From Comamonas sp. 26 (GTDB lineage Bacteria > Pseudomonadota > Gammaproteobacteria > Burkholderiales > Burkholderiaceae_C), in the NCBI RefSeq assembly GCF_002754475.1, contig NZ_PEFL01000001.1, positions 558,001 to 622,000 of the forward strand: a DNA stretch of 64,000 nt, written 5' to 3'. A model generated the notes under the pieces. It saw only the letters and a list, made by a program, of their open reading frames with translations, searched no databases and was not told the DNA's origin. Positions within the stretch are counted from its first letter, which is position 1. Each line of letters begins with the position of its first letter. This document shows positions 42,613 through 51,762 of the stretch, in pieces. The translations under genes and the position numbers were made by a program.

Positions 42613-42933
42613 TCAGGGTTTGACCACAATACTGTTGCGCACTTCGCGAACATTCTTTGTTGTGCGGGCAATTTCACCAGCGCGTGCTTTTTCTGCATCA
42701 GACTTGGCAAAGCCTGACAGCTGTACAACGCCCTTCAATGTTTCCACGCTGATAGCAGTGGCAGACACGCTCTTGTCTTCAGCCATCTTGGCTTTCACCG
42801 CGGTGGTGATGCCAGCGTCATCAACGTAGGAGCCTACTGTTTGCTGGTCACGAGCGACCGAGCAAGCGGTAGTGCCCAGAACGGCAGTGAGGGCAACGAA
42901 GCTGAAAGCCAAAGCACGAGTCATGTTCTTCAT
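42613..42933 (-). CDS. BON-domain lipoprotein (OsmY-like)
   Basis: 106 residues. A lipoprotein signal ends in TTAC-S (Cys about 24). One BON domain follows (about 40-105) with the usual DDAGITTAVKAKMAEDKS start, VETLKGVVQLSGFAKS centre and VREVRNSIVV end. BON proteins bind to membranes and are often induced by osmotic or envelope stress. It is placed with DUF883 and DUF1328 genes and a sensor kinase, so an envelope-stress role is likely but is inference. Confidence 0.92.
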   Translation of the reverse strand: MKNMTRALAFSFVALTAVLGTTACSVARDQQTVGSYVDDAGITTAVKAKMAEDKSVSATAISVETLKGVVQLSGFAKSDAEKARAGEIARTTKNVREVRNSIVVKP

Positions 42934-43005
42934 AGGTTCTCCCTTGGTGTTGAAAACGGCACCAAAACGTTTTGTTAAAGTGCCTTGAGAAAAAGAATTG
43001 AAAGC

Positions 43006-43494
43006 TTATTTTTTTCGCGAGCGACCGAGGAAAAAGGCCGTTGCCAGAGCTGCGCCCGTGGCGGCAGCAATCAGTACCGATTTGCCGGGTTGCTCGCTCA
43101 CATACTTGGTGGTTGCATCTGTGGCCGTATTTATCTGGCGACGTGCGCGGTGAGAGTTGTCAGCCCAGAAGTTGATGCTGCGCTCGGCCAAGTCCTGCGC
43201 ACGGTTGGCGAGGTTGTCGATCAGCGGGTTGACTTCATCATCAGCATTGCGCAGGTGACGACCTGTTGAGTCAATGGCTTCAGAAGCCGTACGGCGCGCG
43301 CTGCGCGCAGTGTCCTTAGCGTTGTCTGCCAAGTCGTCAGCCATGTCTTCGGCGGCATCAGCAACCTTGTGAGCCGTGCTCTTGGCGGAGCTCACTGCAT
43401 CATTCACAGCCTCTTTGGCATCGCCAGCCAGATCTTTGGCTGTGCTCTTGAGGTCTTCCATTGTGTCTTTTGCGTCTTTTGCAGCTTGGCTCAT
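43006..43494 (-). CDS. DUF883 (ElaB/YqjD-like) membrane-anchored protein
   Basis: 162 residues from ATG 43494. A long amphipathic region rich in Ala/Asp/Lys (residues 1-125, many AKDxAxxAxD repeats) is followed by the C-terminal helix GKSVLIAAATGAALATAFFLG and a basic end (RSRKK). This is the YqjD/ElaB plan; YqjD in Escherichia coli binds ribosomes at the inner membrane in stationary phase. It is larger than those relatives. Neighbouring genes point to stress adaptation. The upstream frame to 43644 lacks support. Confidence 0.88.
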   Translation of the reverse strand: MSQAAKDAKDTMEDLKSTAKDLAGDAKEAVNDAVSSAKSTAHKVADAAEDMADDLADNAKDTARSARRTASEAIDSTGRHLRNADDEVNPLIDNLANRAQDLAERSINFWADNSHRARRQINTATDATTKYVSEQPGKSVLIAAATGAALATAFFLGRSRKK

Positions 43495-43657
43495 TGTCTG
43501 AAACTCCCAGAAATTTAAAAATTCTTGCGAAAGTGTGCGGTCATGTGGCTCATGAGCATCACAACTTCTGAAATACAGAAGCTGAGAGGAATGATGGCCA
43601 ATACTCCTTGTTTGCGCAATGCATACGAACAAAGTTCTACACATTTCAAAGCAAGGC

Positions 43658-43819
43658 TTACTTCTTCACCAGCCCAACCAAGAAGGTGATAACGGCCATC
43701 ACGATGAAGACAAAGAACAGGATTTTGGCGATGCCTGCAGCGCTGGCTGCGATGCCGCCGAAGCCAAAGATGGCGGCAATCAAGGCGATGACAAAAAAGA
43801 CAATAGCGTAGTGCAGCAT
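43658..43819 (-). CDS. DUF1328 family small membrane protein
   Basis: 53 residues, shorter than most annotated frames here. ATG 43819 is preceded by GAGGAGA. The protein is two hydrophobic helices ([19 protein letters not shown] and [19 protein letters not shown]) joined by a Gly/Ala loop, the DUF1328 (YtjA-like) sequence. The family often appears in stress and osmotic regulons next to BON and DUF883 proteins. Upstream, at 43924-43962, are two direct repeats that may be a regulator site. Confidence 0.92.
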   Translation of the reverse strand: MLHYAIVFFVIALIAAIFGFGGIAASAAGIAKILFFVFIVMAVITFLVGLVKK

Positions 43820-43923
43820 GTTTCTCTCCTCGAAAGTACAGACTTGGCAGAACTTGTAGCCAAGGGCATGTATTTACTGTAGAGATTCGATGTCAGGCGG
43901 GGTGACGGTGAGCATCTTCCTAC

Positions 43924-43962
43924 TGCGTAGGGGTAAATTCGTACACTTGCGTAGGATAAATC
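43924..43962. promoter_or_regulatory. tandem direct repeats upstream of the DUF1328 gene
   Basis: TGCGTAGGGGTAAAT (43924-43938) and TGCGTAGGATAAATC (43948-43962) share TGCGTAGG and TAAAT and start 24 bp apart. They lie 105-143 bp before DUF1328. They may be a site for the response regulator encoded at 45466, which is inference. Confidence 0.45.
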
Positions 43963-43980
43963 TCTGTGAAGTACTTACTG

Positions 43981-45330
43981 TCAGGCATTCACCATGGCCA
44001 GTGGGATGACGGCTGAAATAGTCGTTCCTTTGCTGGGTTGCGAGGCTACGGTGAGTCTGCCACCTACGGCTTCAACGCGGTGCTTCATGCCTGCCAGCCC
44101 GTGGGAGTTAGGGCGCATGCTGGCCAGTTCAAAGCCTTGACCATCATCCTGAATCTGCACAGCTACATAGGTAGGGTAGTTGTGCACGGTCACTATCACA
44201 TGGTTGGCTTTGGCGTATTTGCCAATATTGGTCAGAGATTCCTGAACGATGCGGTATACCGTTAGCTGGGTTGACTCCGTCAAATCGACAGGCTCCAGAC
44301 TGCATTCCACTTCGATATTGCTGCGCTCACCAAACTCTCGGGTCAAAATTTCCAAAGCCGTAGTCAGGCCCAGATTGGAGAGGGATGAGGGGCGCAGGTC
44401 TTCAATGATGCGGCGCTTGAGTGCAATCCCGCTGTTGAGCGTTTCGATCAAGTGAGCGACTCGTTCTGAGACTTCGGGTGTTGAGATATCAATCTTTGAT
44501 TTGAGTCTTGCCACATCTAGCTTGGCGGCGGTTAGCAGGGATCCCAGCTCATCGTGGAGTTCACGTGCCAGATGACCACGCTCATCTTCGCGTACCTGCT
44601 GCAGGTGGGTTGCCAGTTCTGTCAGTGTGGCAGTTCGCTCACTCACCACCTCTTCGAGTCGATTGCGCTCTTCACGCTGAATTTCTTGCTCGCGCTGGTG
44701 CGAATGCTGCAGGGCGTTCGCTTGGCGCAAGTACATGAAGAAACCAAGAATGCCTAGCGCAGTCACGGTTGCAATACCGATGCGGGACAAGCTCAGCGTT
44801 TGTTCGATATCAGCAAGGTTGGCTTTGGCGCGCTGGTCGATGCTGTCAACCAGTGTTTTGATGTGTTCCCGGATGGCGTCCATGTTTTCTATGCCGATAT
44901 CGGTAAACATCACAAAGCGCCATGCCTCGTTGTTGCCTTGTCGATACAAGCGCAGGCTCAGCTCCATTTCGCTGGTCTTGCGCTCGACTTGGCGGGCCAG
45001 TGGCGTGAAGGATGCCAGCTCCTTGGGATCCATGATGAAGATGCGGCGCAACTCATCCATACTGCCGCTAATGGCTGCATTCGCGGAGTTATAAGGCTCT
45101 AAATAGCGTTCTTTTCCTGTAAGCAGATAGCCACGCAGACCAGTCTCTGCGTCCAGTATTTGCTGCATCAGCAAATTCAGCTTGGCCCTTGTGCTTTGTG
45201 TCTGGGTGAGCGTATCCAGCGCCTGCAAGGATCGTTTATAGCCAGCTTCATTAATACTTACCATTAAGACAGCCGCAATGATCGCTATCGTCAGGCTGAC
45301 TGCAATTTTGCGGATATTGGTCCAGCGCAT
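43981..45330 (-). CDS. CHASE3-domain sensor histidine kinase (NarX/DegS type)
   Basis: 449 residues. Two membrane helices (about 10-28, 185-201) flank a periplasmic CHASE3 domain with the signature DAETGLRGYLLTGKERYLEPY. A coiled coil (205-240) leads to a HisKA_3 domain with ELHDELG (His259), and a HATPase domain with DDGQGFE and HGLAGMKHRVEAVGG. It lacks the usual DHp of EnvZ-type kinases; it is a LuxR-type partner kinase. The response regulator is divergent at 45466, across a shared promoter region of 135 bp. The signal is unknown. Confidence 0.92.
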   Translation of the reverse strand: MRWTNIRKIAVSLTIAIIAAVLMVSINEAGYKRSLQALDTLTQTQSTRAKLNLLMQQILDAETGLRGYLLTGKERYLEPYNSANAAISGSMDELRRIFIMDPKELASFTPLARQVERKTSEMELSLRLYRQGNNEAWRFVMFTDIGIENMDAIREHIKTLVDSIDQRAKANLADIEQTLSLSRIGIATVTALGILGFFMYLRQANALQHSHQREQEIQREERNRLEEVVSERTATLTELATHLQQVREDERGHLARELHDELGSLLTAAKLDVARLKSKIDISTPEVSERVAHLIETLNSGIALKRRIIEDLRPSSLSNLGLTTALEILTREFGERSNIEVECSLEPVDLTESTQLTVYRIVQESLTNIGKYAKANHVIVTVHNYPTYVAVQIQDDGQGFELASMRPNSHGLAGMKHRVEAVGGRLTVASQPSKGTTISAVIPLAMVNA

Positions 45331-45465
45331 CTACATCCTCTCACCTACAAGGCAATTACCTGATATTCTGCATAATCGTATCGTCAATGACTGACATCAT
45401 AGTTCGGGTCTTTAAAAGTTACGCGCAGGGGGAGACGAGCGCAACTTCATGAAAAAGAGGTGTTC

Positions 45466-46098
45466 ATGATAAAAGTAGGCATAGTGGATGACCACGCAAT
45501 TGTTCGTTCGGGATTACGCCAATTCCTGTCTGAACATGTAGACCTGAGGGTGGTTGGAGAAGCAGGCAATGGACGAGAGGCCATTGACTTGGTACGAGAG
45601 CAAGAGATTGATGTGCTGCTGATGGATTTGTCTATGCCAGGGCAAAGTGGCATTGATGCACTGGCAATGCTCCGAGCTAAAGCGCCGGACATGGGGATTT
45701 TGATTCTCAGTGGATACCCTGAGGAGCACTATGCAATCAACTTGATTCGCCAAGGTGCCAGCGGATATCTAAACAAGGAATGTGATCCTCAAGATATTGC
45801 CGAGGCGATTCGAACTGTTGCGCTGGGGCGACGTTATCTGACACCTGCAGTAGCTGACCTTCTGGCACAGCAACTCAATCGCAAAGATGATGTGCCTGCA
45901 CACGAGCAACTGTCTGAGCGCGAGTTTCAGGTGTTTCTGAAACTGGCTCGTGGTGAGACTGCTGGTGATATTGCGAAATCACTTTCTTTAAGCGTCAAGA
46001 CTGTCAGCACTTACCGAACAAGATTGATGGAGAAAATGGGGCTTTCTTCCAATAGTGATTTGACATATTACGCGTTAAAAAATCGTTTGATCGATTAA
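45466..46098 (+). CDS. LuxR/NarL-family response regulator
   Basis: 210 residues from ATG 45466, with AAGAGG upstream; an in-frame GTG at 45460 is also possible. The receiver domain has the acidic pocket (Asp8, Asp9), phospho-acceptor Asp54 (LLMDLSMPG) and Lys near 104 (YLNKEC). The C-terminus has a GerE helix-turn-helix (LSEREFQVFLKLARGETAGDIAKSL). Divergent to the CHASE3 kinase, so likely its partner. It may act on the DUF1328/DUF883/BON genes. Confidence 0.92.
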   Translation: MIKVGIVDDHAIVRSGLRQFLSEHVDLRVVGEAGNGREAIDLVREQEIDVLLMDLSMPGQSGIDALAMLRAKAPDMGILILSGYPEEHYAINLIRQGASGYLNKECDPQDIAEAIRTVALGRRYLTPAVADLLAQQLNRKDDVPAHEQLSEREFQVFLKLARGETAGDIAKSLSLSVKTVSTYRTRLMEKMGLSSNSDLTYYALKNRLID

Positions 46099-46100
46099 CG

Positions 46101-46133
46101 AAAAGAGGCTTGGAAATCCAAGCCTCTTTTTAT
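46101..46133. terminator. bidirectional intrinsic terminator
   Basis: AAAAGAGGCTTGGA and TCCAAGCCTCTTTT pair perfectly, followed by a T-rich stretch; it lies between the two convergent response-regulator genes. Confidence 0.92.
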
Positions 46134-46145
46134 TTTTGATAACGA

Positions 46146-46571
46146 TCAGGCTTTCGCTGTGTTTAGATCAATGCAAAAGTCGATGAGGGCATCGATTTCA
46201 TTAGATTTGTCAAATACTGCATCAGCATTCAGTTCAAGGCAGCGCTCACGAACATCTGCTGTTGCATAGTTGCTGAGTACCAGCAGCTTTTGCGATGGAA
46301 GGCGATGCTGGAAGCTGGTGACCACGCCAAGGCCACTACCTTCGCGTAGGAATAGATCTACGATGACGAGATCCCATGCGCCCTGGTTGATGCTCAGCCA
46401 CTCCGATGCGTCAGCCTCAGTCTCTGCGAGACCCACCGCTTCGACATCTGCAAGCTCCGCCAGCGTCGCAATCAGGTTCTCGCGAATCGTAGGGTTGTCT
46501 TCAACGAAAAAAGTGCGCAATTTCACGGCGGTAGGTAGATGTTTAGTGGGGATGACTGTATTTGTGGACAT
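46146..46571 (-). CDS. single-domain response regulator receiver protein
   Basis: 141 residues from ATG 46571. One receiver domain with the acidic pair (FFVEDNPTIRE), phospho-acceptor Asp (DLVIVDLFLREGSG) and Lys (VFDKSNE). No DNA-binding or output domain follows, so it acts as a CheY/Spo0F-like relay or protein-interaction switch. The gene faces the LuxR regulator across a terminator. It may be phosphorylated by the CHASE3 kinase or by another kinase; nothing here decides this. The N-terminal 20 residues are extra. Confidence 0.88.
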   Translation of the reverse strand: MSTNTVIPTKHLPTAVKLRTFFVEDNPTIRENLIATLAELADVEAVGLAETEADASEWLSINQGAWDLVIVDLFLREGSGLGVVTSFQHRLPSQKLLVLSNYATADVRERCLELNADAVFDKSNEIDALIDFCIDLNTAKA

Positions 46572-46657
46572 GATGTGAGAGTTACCAAGTTCCCACATAG
46601 TGAAACAAATTATGTTTTATACAATTTTATTGTAATGTTGATTTACTAAAGGGGATC

Positions 46658-47404
46658 TCAGCTTCCGCAAACCACACAGGTTTTAACCCTAGCAATTTTC
46701 ATCGTACTCCACTCCAAAGTGCGTGCATCGAGCATTTGGAGTCGTCCGACAGAAGATTGGCCAAAACCGACAATCAGCTTCATTGCCTCTGCCGCCTGCT
46801 GGGTGCCGATGAGCCCCACTAGCGGCGCAAAAACGCCCATGGTCGAGCACTGAATTTCTTCAAACTCAGCCTCAGGCGGGAAGACGCAGGCATAGCAAGG
46901 GCTGTCAGAAGCTCGGGGATCGATGACCATGAGTTGTCCGTCCAGCCGAATGGCAGCGCCTTCTATCAACGGAATGCAGTGGCGCACGCAGGCCGCGTTG
47001 ATGGATTGGCGGGTCTTGTAGTTATCGGTGCAGTCCAGAACGAGGGTTGCCTCTGGAAGTAGCTCATTGAGCAAAGCATCTGTAGCGCGTTCCTGAATGC
47101 AACGAATATCAACCTCGGGGTTGATGGCGTGTACCGCTGTGCGAATGGAGTCGACTTTTGGCATGCCGATGCGCTCGGTGGTATGTGCAATCTGACGCTG
47201 CAGATTGGTCATGTCCACGATGTCGTTGTCGACGATGGTCATGCGGCCTACGCCGGCGGAGCCCAGATAAAGTGCAGCAGGGGAGCCCAGGCCACCTGCG
47301 CCAATGATCACGACATGTGCAGCAAGAATTCGCTCCTGACCTTCGATGCCGATTTCGTCGAGCATGATGTGGCGGGAGTAGCGCAGCAATTGACCATCGT
47401 TCAT
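46658..47404 (-). CDS. MoeB/ThiF-family adenylyltransferase
   Basis: 248 residues. It begins with the classic LLRYSRHIMLDEIGIEGQERI block, then the nucleotide motif IIGAGGLGSPAALYL, the DNYKTRQSIN segment and the zinc site CYAC (about 185) and CVVC (at the C-terminus). It adenylates the C-terminus of a small sulfur carrier (MoaD for molybdopterin or ThiS for thiamine). The molybdenum hydroxylase at 31014 shows a need for molybdopterin, but distance gives no direct link, so moeB versus thiF is left open. Confidence 0.92.
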   Translation of the reverse strand: MNDGQLLRYSRHIMLDEIGIEGQERILAAHVVIIGAGGLGSPAALYLGSAGVGRMTIVDNDIVDMTNLQRQIAHTTERIGMPKVDSIRTAVHAINPEVDIRCIQERATDALLNELLPEATLVLDCTDNYKTRQSINAACVRHCIPLIEGAAIRLDGQLMVIDPRASDSPCYACVFPPEAEFEEIQCSTMGVFAPLVGLIGTQQAAEAMKLIVGFGQSSVGRLQMLDARTLEWSTMKIARVKTCVVCGS

Positions 47405-47426
47405 CGGTTGGTTTCCATGAGTCCAA

Positions 47427-47449
47427 GAAAAAGCCGGGCAAGCCCGGCT
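47427..47449 (-). terminator. intrinsic terminator of ctpA
   Basis: On the minus strand AGCCGGGC-TT-GCCCGGCT is followed by TTTTTC, 28 bp after the ctpA stop. Confidence 0.85.
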
Positions 47450-47476
47450 GGTTGGGAGGGGTTTGCAGCCCTGAGC

Positions 47477-48988
47477 TTATTTTTTGCTCTTGTCGGATTC
47501 GCTCTTTTCAGGCGACTTCTTCACGGCAGGTTTTTTATCTGAAGCGGCCGCATCGTCGGACTTGTCTTCAACTTTGCGCTCTGTCAGCGTTTTGCTGACT
47601 TGAACGGGCTGGCCCTTGAGCTTGCTCAGCGCCTGCTGCAGCTGGAAGTCCTTGTCAGAGCCGAACTCTGGCAGACGGCGTTCAGAAATGGGCTTTTTCG
47701 TTTCTTCTTCGAGGCGCTTGCGGGCTTCTTCGCGAGCTTTTTCCAGTGCGTCGTTCTTGACTTCTGCACCTTGGCCGCTGGAGAGGTGCTTTTCCAGATC
47801 CGCTTCACGCATGCCCAGAGCTGCGAAGAGGTTGCCTTCTGGAGTTTCGTCCACCATCAGATCGGGGACGATGCCCTTGGCCTGAATGGACTTGCCGCTA
47901 GGCGTGTAGTAACGTGCAGTGGTCAGCTTGAGCGCAGTCTCTGGGCCCAGGGGGCGCACCGTCTGCACGGAGCCCTTGCCGAAAGACTGGCTGCCCATCA
48001 CGGTAGCGCGCTTGTGATCTTGCAAGGCGCCAGCCACGATTTCGCTGGCAGAGGCCGAGCCTTCGTTGACCAGTACAACCAGAGGCAGCTTTTTCAGCGC
48101 AGCAGGCAGGCGTTGCAAGGGGTCGCCAAAGCCTCGCTGAGCGTAAAACTCTGGAGATGCCTTATAAACAGCCTTGCTCTCAGCCAACTGGCCGTTGGTG
48201 GAAACCACGGGCACATCGGGCGGCAAGAAGGCTGCAGAGATGGCGACGGCTGCATCCAGCAGGCCGCCCGGGTCGTTGCGCAGGTCCAGCACCAGCCCCT
48301 TGAGGTTGGGGTCCTGCTTGTAGATTTCTTCGACCTTGCGGACAAAGTCATCGACCGTGCGTTCCTGGAACTGGCTCAGGCGAATCCAAGCGTAGCCAGG
48401 CTCGATGACCTTGCCCTTGACCGACTGGGTTTTGATCTCTTCACGCGTGATGGTGACGGGGAAGCTACGGCTCTCATCCTTGCGCAGGATGTTCAGGCGA
48501 ACCTTGGTATTGGGCTCGCCACGCATGCGCTTGACGGCATCATTGAGCGTTAGGCCCTTGACGGCGGTGTCATCAATCTTGGTGATCAGGTCGCCGGTCT
48601 TGAGGCCTGCGCGGAAGGCTGGCGAGCCTTCGATGGGAGAGACGATCTTGATCAGGCCATCTTCCATGGTGATCTCAATGCCTACGCCAACGAACTTGCC
48701 CGAAGTGCCTTCCTTGAATTCTTTGTATGTCTTCTTATCGAAGTACTGGGAGTGGGGGTCAAGGCTGGAGACCATGCCGGAGATGGCATCGGTGATCAGC
48801 TTCTTGTCACTGACCGGCTCCACATAATCTGTTTTGATCAGACCAAAAACGGCCGACAGTTGCTGGATTTCTTCAAGTGGCAGAGGCGTTACGCCGCCAC
48901 GAGCCAGCGTCTGCAGTGATACGGTGGTCAGCGCACCAGCGACCACGCCTACAGAGATCCAGCCTGCAATTTTGATTTTTTGACCCAT
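47477..48988 (-). CDS. S41-family C-terminal processing peptidase (CtpA-like)
   Basis: 503 residues. An N-terminal signal anchor (about 5-28), a PDZ domain (about 95-175, VGIEITMEDGLIKIVSPIEGSPAFRAGL), then the S41 core with the catalytic Ser in NEGSASASE (311-315) and Lys338 (SQSFGKGSV). The tail of about 100 residues is very polar and Lys/Ser/Glu-rich, unlike shorter relatives. It cuts proteins at the C-terminus in the periplasm, for example cell-wall enzymes. Its terminator comes after it; gpmA lies upstream on the same strand, 132 bp away. Confidence 0.93.
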   Translation of the reverse strand: MGQKIKIAGWISVGVVAGALTTVSLQTLARGGVTPLPLEEIQQLSAVFGLIKTDYVEPVSDKKLITDAISGMVSSLDPHSQYFDKKTYKEFKEGTSGKFVGVGIEITMEDGLIKIVSPIEGSPAFRAGLKTGDLITKIDDTAVKGLTLNDAVKRMRGEPNTKVRLNILRKDESRSFPVTITREEIKTQSVKGKVIEPGYAWIRLSQFQERTVDDFVRKVEEIYKQDPNLKGLVLDLRNDPGGLLDAAVAISAAFLPPDVPVVSTNGQLAESKAVYKASPEFYAQRGFGDPLQRLPAALKKLPLVVLVNEGSASASEIVAGALQDHKRATVMGSQSFGKGSVQTVRPLGPETALKLTTARYYTPSGKSIQAKGIVPDLMVDETPEGNLFAALGMREADLEKHLSSGQGAEVKNDALEKAREEARKRLEEETKKPISERRLPEFGSDKDFQLQQALSKLKGQPVQVSKTLTERKVEDKSDDAAASDKKPAVKKSPEKSESDKSKK

Positions 48989-49030
48989 AGCACCCCTTTA
49001 ACCATTCGCAATATACACCTTGGACGACAG

Positions 49031-49057
49031 AAGGCCCATGAGGTTCCATAGGCCTTT
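49031..49057 (-). terminator. possible terminator of gpmA
   Basis: On the minus strand AAGGCCTATGG and CATGGGCCTT form an imperfect stem 64 bp after the gpmA stop. No clear T-run follows on that strand. Confidence 0.4.
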
Positions 49058-49120
49058 TGCTGCGTCAGCCCATGTTCAGACTAGCTAAGCCGTCTGAGCA
49101 ATGGGCGGCGAAAAGGAATT

Positions 49121-49864
49121 TCAGGCCTTGCCCTGAGCTGCGACTGCAGCGGCTGCCTTGGCTGCCGCTTCGGCATCGCCCAGGTAGTAGTGGCGAATTG
49201 GCTTGAGATCGGCATCCAGCTCATACACGAGAGGGATGCCGTTGGGGACGTTCACACCTACGATGGCGTCATCGGCGATATTGTCCAGATACTTGATCAG
49301 AGCGCGGATGGAGTTGCCGTGCGCCGTGATGACGATGCGCTTGCCTGCCTTGATGGCGGGGGCAATGGACTCGCTCCAGAAAGGAACAACGCGCTCAACG
49401 GTGTCTTTGAGGCATTCGGTCAGCGGGATCTGCTCGGGCTGCAGCTTGGCGTAGCGCACATCGCCGCGCTCGCTGCGGGGATCCGTGGCTTCCAGTGCAG
49501 GAGGCGGCACATCGTAGCTGCGGCGCCAGACCAGAACCTGATCATCGCCATACTTCTTGGCAGTATCAGCCTTGTTCAGGCCTTGCAGACCGCCGTAGTG
49601 GCGTTCGTTGAGGCGCCAGCTATGCACCACGGGCAGCCAGGTGCGGTCCATTTCATCTTGCACATGCCAGAGGGTGCGGATCGCACGCTTGAGCATGCTG
49701 GTATAGGCCACATCGAAGTCGAAGCCTTCTGCCTTGAGCAGTTGACCGGCCTTTTTGGCCTGTTCGACGCCGGTGGCAGTCAGATCCACATCGGTCCAGC
49801 CGGTGAAGCGGTTTTCTAGGTTCCAGGTGGATTCACCGTGGCGGATCAGAACGAGCTTGTACAT
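49121..49864 (-). CDS. gpmA: 2,3-bisphosphoglycerate-dependent phosphoglycerate mutase
   Basis: 247 residues from ATG 49864. Catalytic motif [10 protein letters not shown] (His about 8-9) and the second histidine in [11 protein letters not shown] are intact; [25 protein letters not shown] and DVRYA blocks agree with GpmA. It interconverts 3- and 2-phosphoglycerate in glycolysis. A longer open frame upstream to 50473 is the reverse of the rhodanese gene and is not coding. The C-terminus ends in an Ala-rich run. The rhodanese-grxC-secB-gpsA block diverges from it. Confidence 0.95.
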   Translation of the reverse strand: MYKLVLIRHGESTWNLENRFTGWTDVDLTATGVEQAKKAGQLLKAEGFDFDVAYTSMLKRAIRTLWHVQDEMDRTWLPVVHSWRLNERHYGGLQGLNKADTAKKYGDDQVLVWRRSYDVPPPALEATDPRSERGDVRYAKLQPEQIPLTECLKDTVERVVPFWSESIAPAIKAGKRIVITAHGNSIRALIKYLDNIADDAIVGVNVPNGIPLVYELDADLKPIRHYYLGDAEAAAKAAAAVAAQGKA

Positions 49865-50150
49865 GGAATCTCTCAAAGTAGCAAAGCAGTAATGACACAA
49901 AGTCAAAACCGTGCATTCTAGAGGCAGGGCCTTTGCCCGGGAGCGAGTCCAGGAAAGCCACTTCAGGCAAATAGCCGGTCTGCTTCCTATTCCTGTGAGA
50001 CTTTTCGGGATTTTGGAGAGCGTGCACTTTCGGTTGTGGCCTTGTAAACAGAACGTATGGGCTTGTGGGACGCGGGTCTGTGCAGTGCTGGCCGGGCCGA
50101 ATGGCGGAGCAGCCTCTAAAATCAGCAGGTTTGCCATCCCAAGGAATGAC

Positions 50151-50564
50151 GTGAAATTCATCATCGATAACTGGTATTTGATCCTGATTGCTGTAGCTTC
50201 GGGTGTGATGCTGCTCTTGCCCGCCCTGCGCGGTGCTACTGGCGGTTCCCTTTCGGCTGCTGCTGCCGTGCACCTGATCAACCGTGAAAAAGCCGTGGTG
50301 CTGGATATATGCGAGCCCGAAGAGTTCGCGGCAGGCCATGTCAACGGAGCCAAGAATCTGCCTCTGAGCCAGTTCGAAGAAAAACTGGCTACGACCGTTA
50401 AGAACAAGCAACTGCCCTTGGTGCTGGTCTGCGCATCGGGTGCACGTGCTGTGCGCGCTGAAGCCATTGCCAAGAAGCTGGGCTACGAAAAGGCCCAGGC
50501 ACTGGCCGGTGGCTTGAAGGCCTGGCGCGATGCGGGTCTGCCTGTTGAGAAAAATACTCCTTGA
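50151..50564 (+). CDS. membrane-anchored rhodanese-like protein
   Basis: 137 residues with a GTG start at 50151 (AAGGA five bases upstream). One membrane helix (residues 5-27) is followed by a rhodanese domain with the active-site loop VCASGARA (Cys94) and [13 protein letters not shown] end. The usual DVREPEEF entry motif reads DICEPEEF. It probably transfers sulfane sulfur at the inner membrane. It is the first gene of the rhodanese-grxC-secB-gpsA block, an order found widely in Betaproteobacteria. Confidence 0.9.
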   Translation: MKFIIDNWYLILIAVASGVMLLLPALRGATGGSLSAAAAVHLINREKAVVLDICEPEEFAAGHVNGAKNLPLSQFEEKLATTVKNKQLPLVLVCASGARAVRAEAIAKKLGYEKAQALAGGLKAWRDAGLPVEKNTP

Positions 50565-50566
50565 GC

Positions 50567-50636
50567 ACTGCGCGCCTTTCCCTAAAGGGACGGCAGCCTT
50601 TGCTGCGGAGCGCCCTTTGCTGGCGCCCTCTGTGAA
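50567..50636 (+). repeat. REP-like dispersed element
   Basis: Holds CTTTCCCTAAAGGGA and GCAGCCTTTGCTGCGGAGC, close to the 38537 element (CCCCCGAAGGGGG, GCAGCCTTTGCTGCGGGGC). It fills the gap between rhodanese and grxC. Confidence 0.75.
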
Positions 50637-50658
50637 ATTCTGAAAAGAAAGTGACCCC

Positions 50659-50916
50659 ATGCAAGCCGTGAAGATGTACACCACCGCCGTCTGCCCTTAT
50701 TGCACACGAGCCAAGCAAATTCTCAAGTCCAAGGGTGTTGAGGAGATTGAAGAAATCCGCATTGATTTCGACACCGCTGCCCGCAATCACATGATGGAGA
50801 TCACCGGCCGCCGCACCGTGCCGCAGATCTTTATTGGCGAGACCCATGTGGGAGGCTGCGACGATTTGATGGCGCTGGATGCCAATGGCGGCCTGCTGCC
50901 CCTGCTGCAAAGCTAA
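50659..50916 (+). CDS. grxC: glutaredoxin 3
   Basis: 85 residues. The dithiol active site CPYC (residues 12-15) and the GSH-binding TVPQIFIG and GGCDDLMALD motifs are all present; this is the GrxC length and pattern. It reduces disulfides with glutathione in the cytoplasm. Located between the rhodanese and secB genes. Confidence 0.96.
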   Translation: MQAVKMYTTAVCPYCTRAKQILKSKGVEEIEEIRIDFDTAARNHMMEITGRRTVPQIFIGETHVGGCDDLMALDANGGLLPLLQS

Positions 50917-51180
50917 GGTCCTCTGAGGTTTGTTCGGAGTTACCACGCGATCTCCGATCAATTCTCAACATGCCCTCATTACATACCCTGTAAAAATGCC
51001 AAGAAATGGTATGAATTCCCGCTTTACACAAGTAGCGACCATGGGTCGGTTGGCAGTCGCTGCATAATGCAAAGCGCTATTTCATGGAAATGCCTGCTGT
51101 GAGACTAGCCCCCGTGCTGACACTCACCGCAGGCATTTGCATTTCTCCCGCAAGAATTTTTCTGAAAGACCAAGCTCATC

Positions 51181-51642
51181 ATGGCCGAACAAGACAACAG
51201 CCCCGTGTTCCAGATCCAACGCGTGTACCTGAAGGATCTGTCCCTGGAGCAGCCTAACTCTCCCGCCATCTTGCTGGAGCAAGAGCAGCCTAGTGTTGAC
51301 ATTCAGCTGGGCGTGGAAGCCACTCCCGTGGCTGAAGGCGTGTACGAAGTGGCCGTGACAGCGACCGTTCAGACCAAGATTCAGGACAAGACCGTGTTCC
51401 TGGTCGAAGCCAAGCAAGCTGGCATCTTCGAAATCCGCAACGTGCCTGAAGACCAGATGGGTGGCGTGATCGGCATTGCCTGCCCCCAGATCATTTACCC
51501 CTACCTGCGCGGCAACGTGGCTGACGTGGTGACCCGCGCTGGCTTCCCTCCTGTGCACCTGGCCGAAATCAACTTCCAGGCCATGTACGAGCAACAACAA
51601 GCCGCTGCCGCCGCACAGACTGAAGGCCAGTTGCCCCAGTAA
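51181..51642 (+). CDS. secB: protein-export chaperone SecB
   Basis: 153 residues. It starts [21 protein letters not shown], then has [31 protein letters not shown] and [32 protein letters not shown], all diagnostic of SecB, with an Ala/Gln-rich tail. The tetramer keeps preproteins unfolded for SecA. It lies 264 bp after grxC, enough for its own promoter. A terminator follows. Confidence 0.97.
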   Translation: MAEQDNSPVFQIQRVYLKDLSLEQPNSPAILLEQEQPSVDIQLGVEATPVAEGVYEVAVTATVQTKIQDKTVFLVEAKQAGIFEIRNVPEDQMGGVIGIACPQIIYPYLRGNVADVVTRAGFPPVHLAEINFQAMYEQQQAAAAAQTEGQLPQ

Positions 51643-51698
51643 CGCGCACCGCTTTTTGATCCGATGCCCCTGTGGGACAATCAGGTCAGGCACCCAGC

Positions 51699-51723
51699 AA
51701 AGAGGCCCTAGCGGCCTCTTTTG
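51699..51723 (+). terminator. intrinsic terminator of secB
   Basis: AAAGAGGCC-CTAGC-GGCCTCTTTTG with a T-run, 56 bp after the secB stop. Confidence 0.88.
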
Positions 51724-51762
51724 CATATCTGGCGTGCGTTACTTGCTATGAATTCCAAAGCT

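Noticed and set aside
49865..50473. Long extension of the gpmA frame to give a 450-residue protein
   Set aside because: It is the reverse strand of the rhodanese gene and its upstream region; composition is not that of a protein, and GpmA begins cleanly at ATG 49864.
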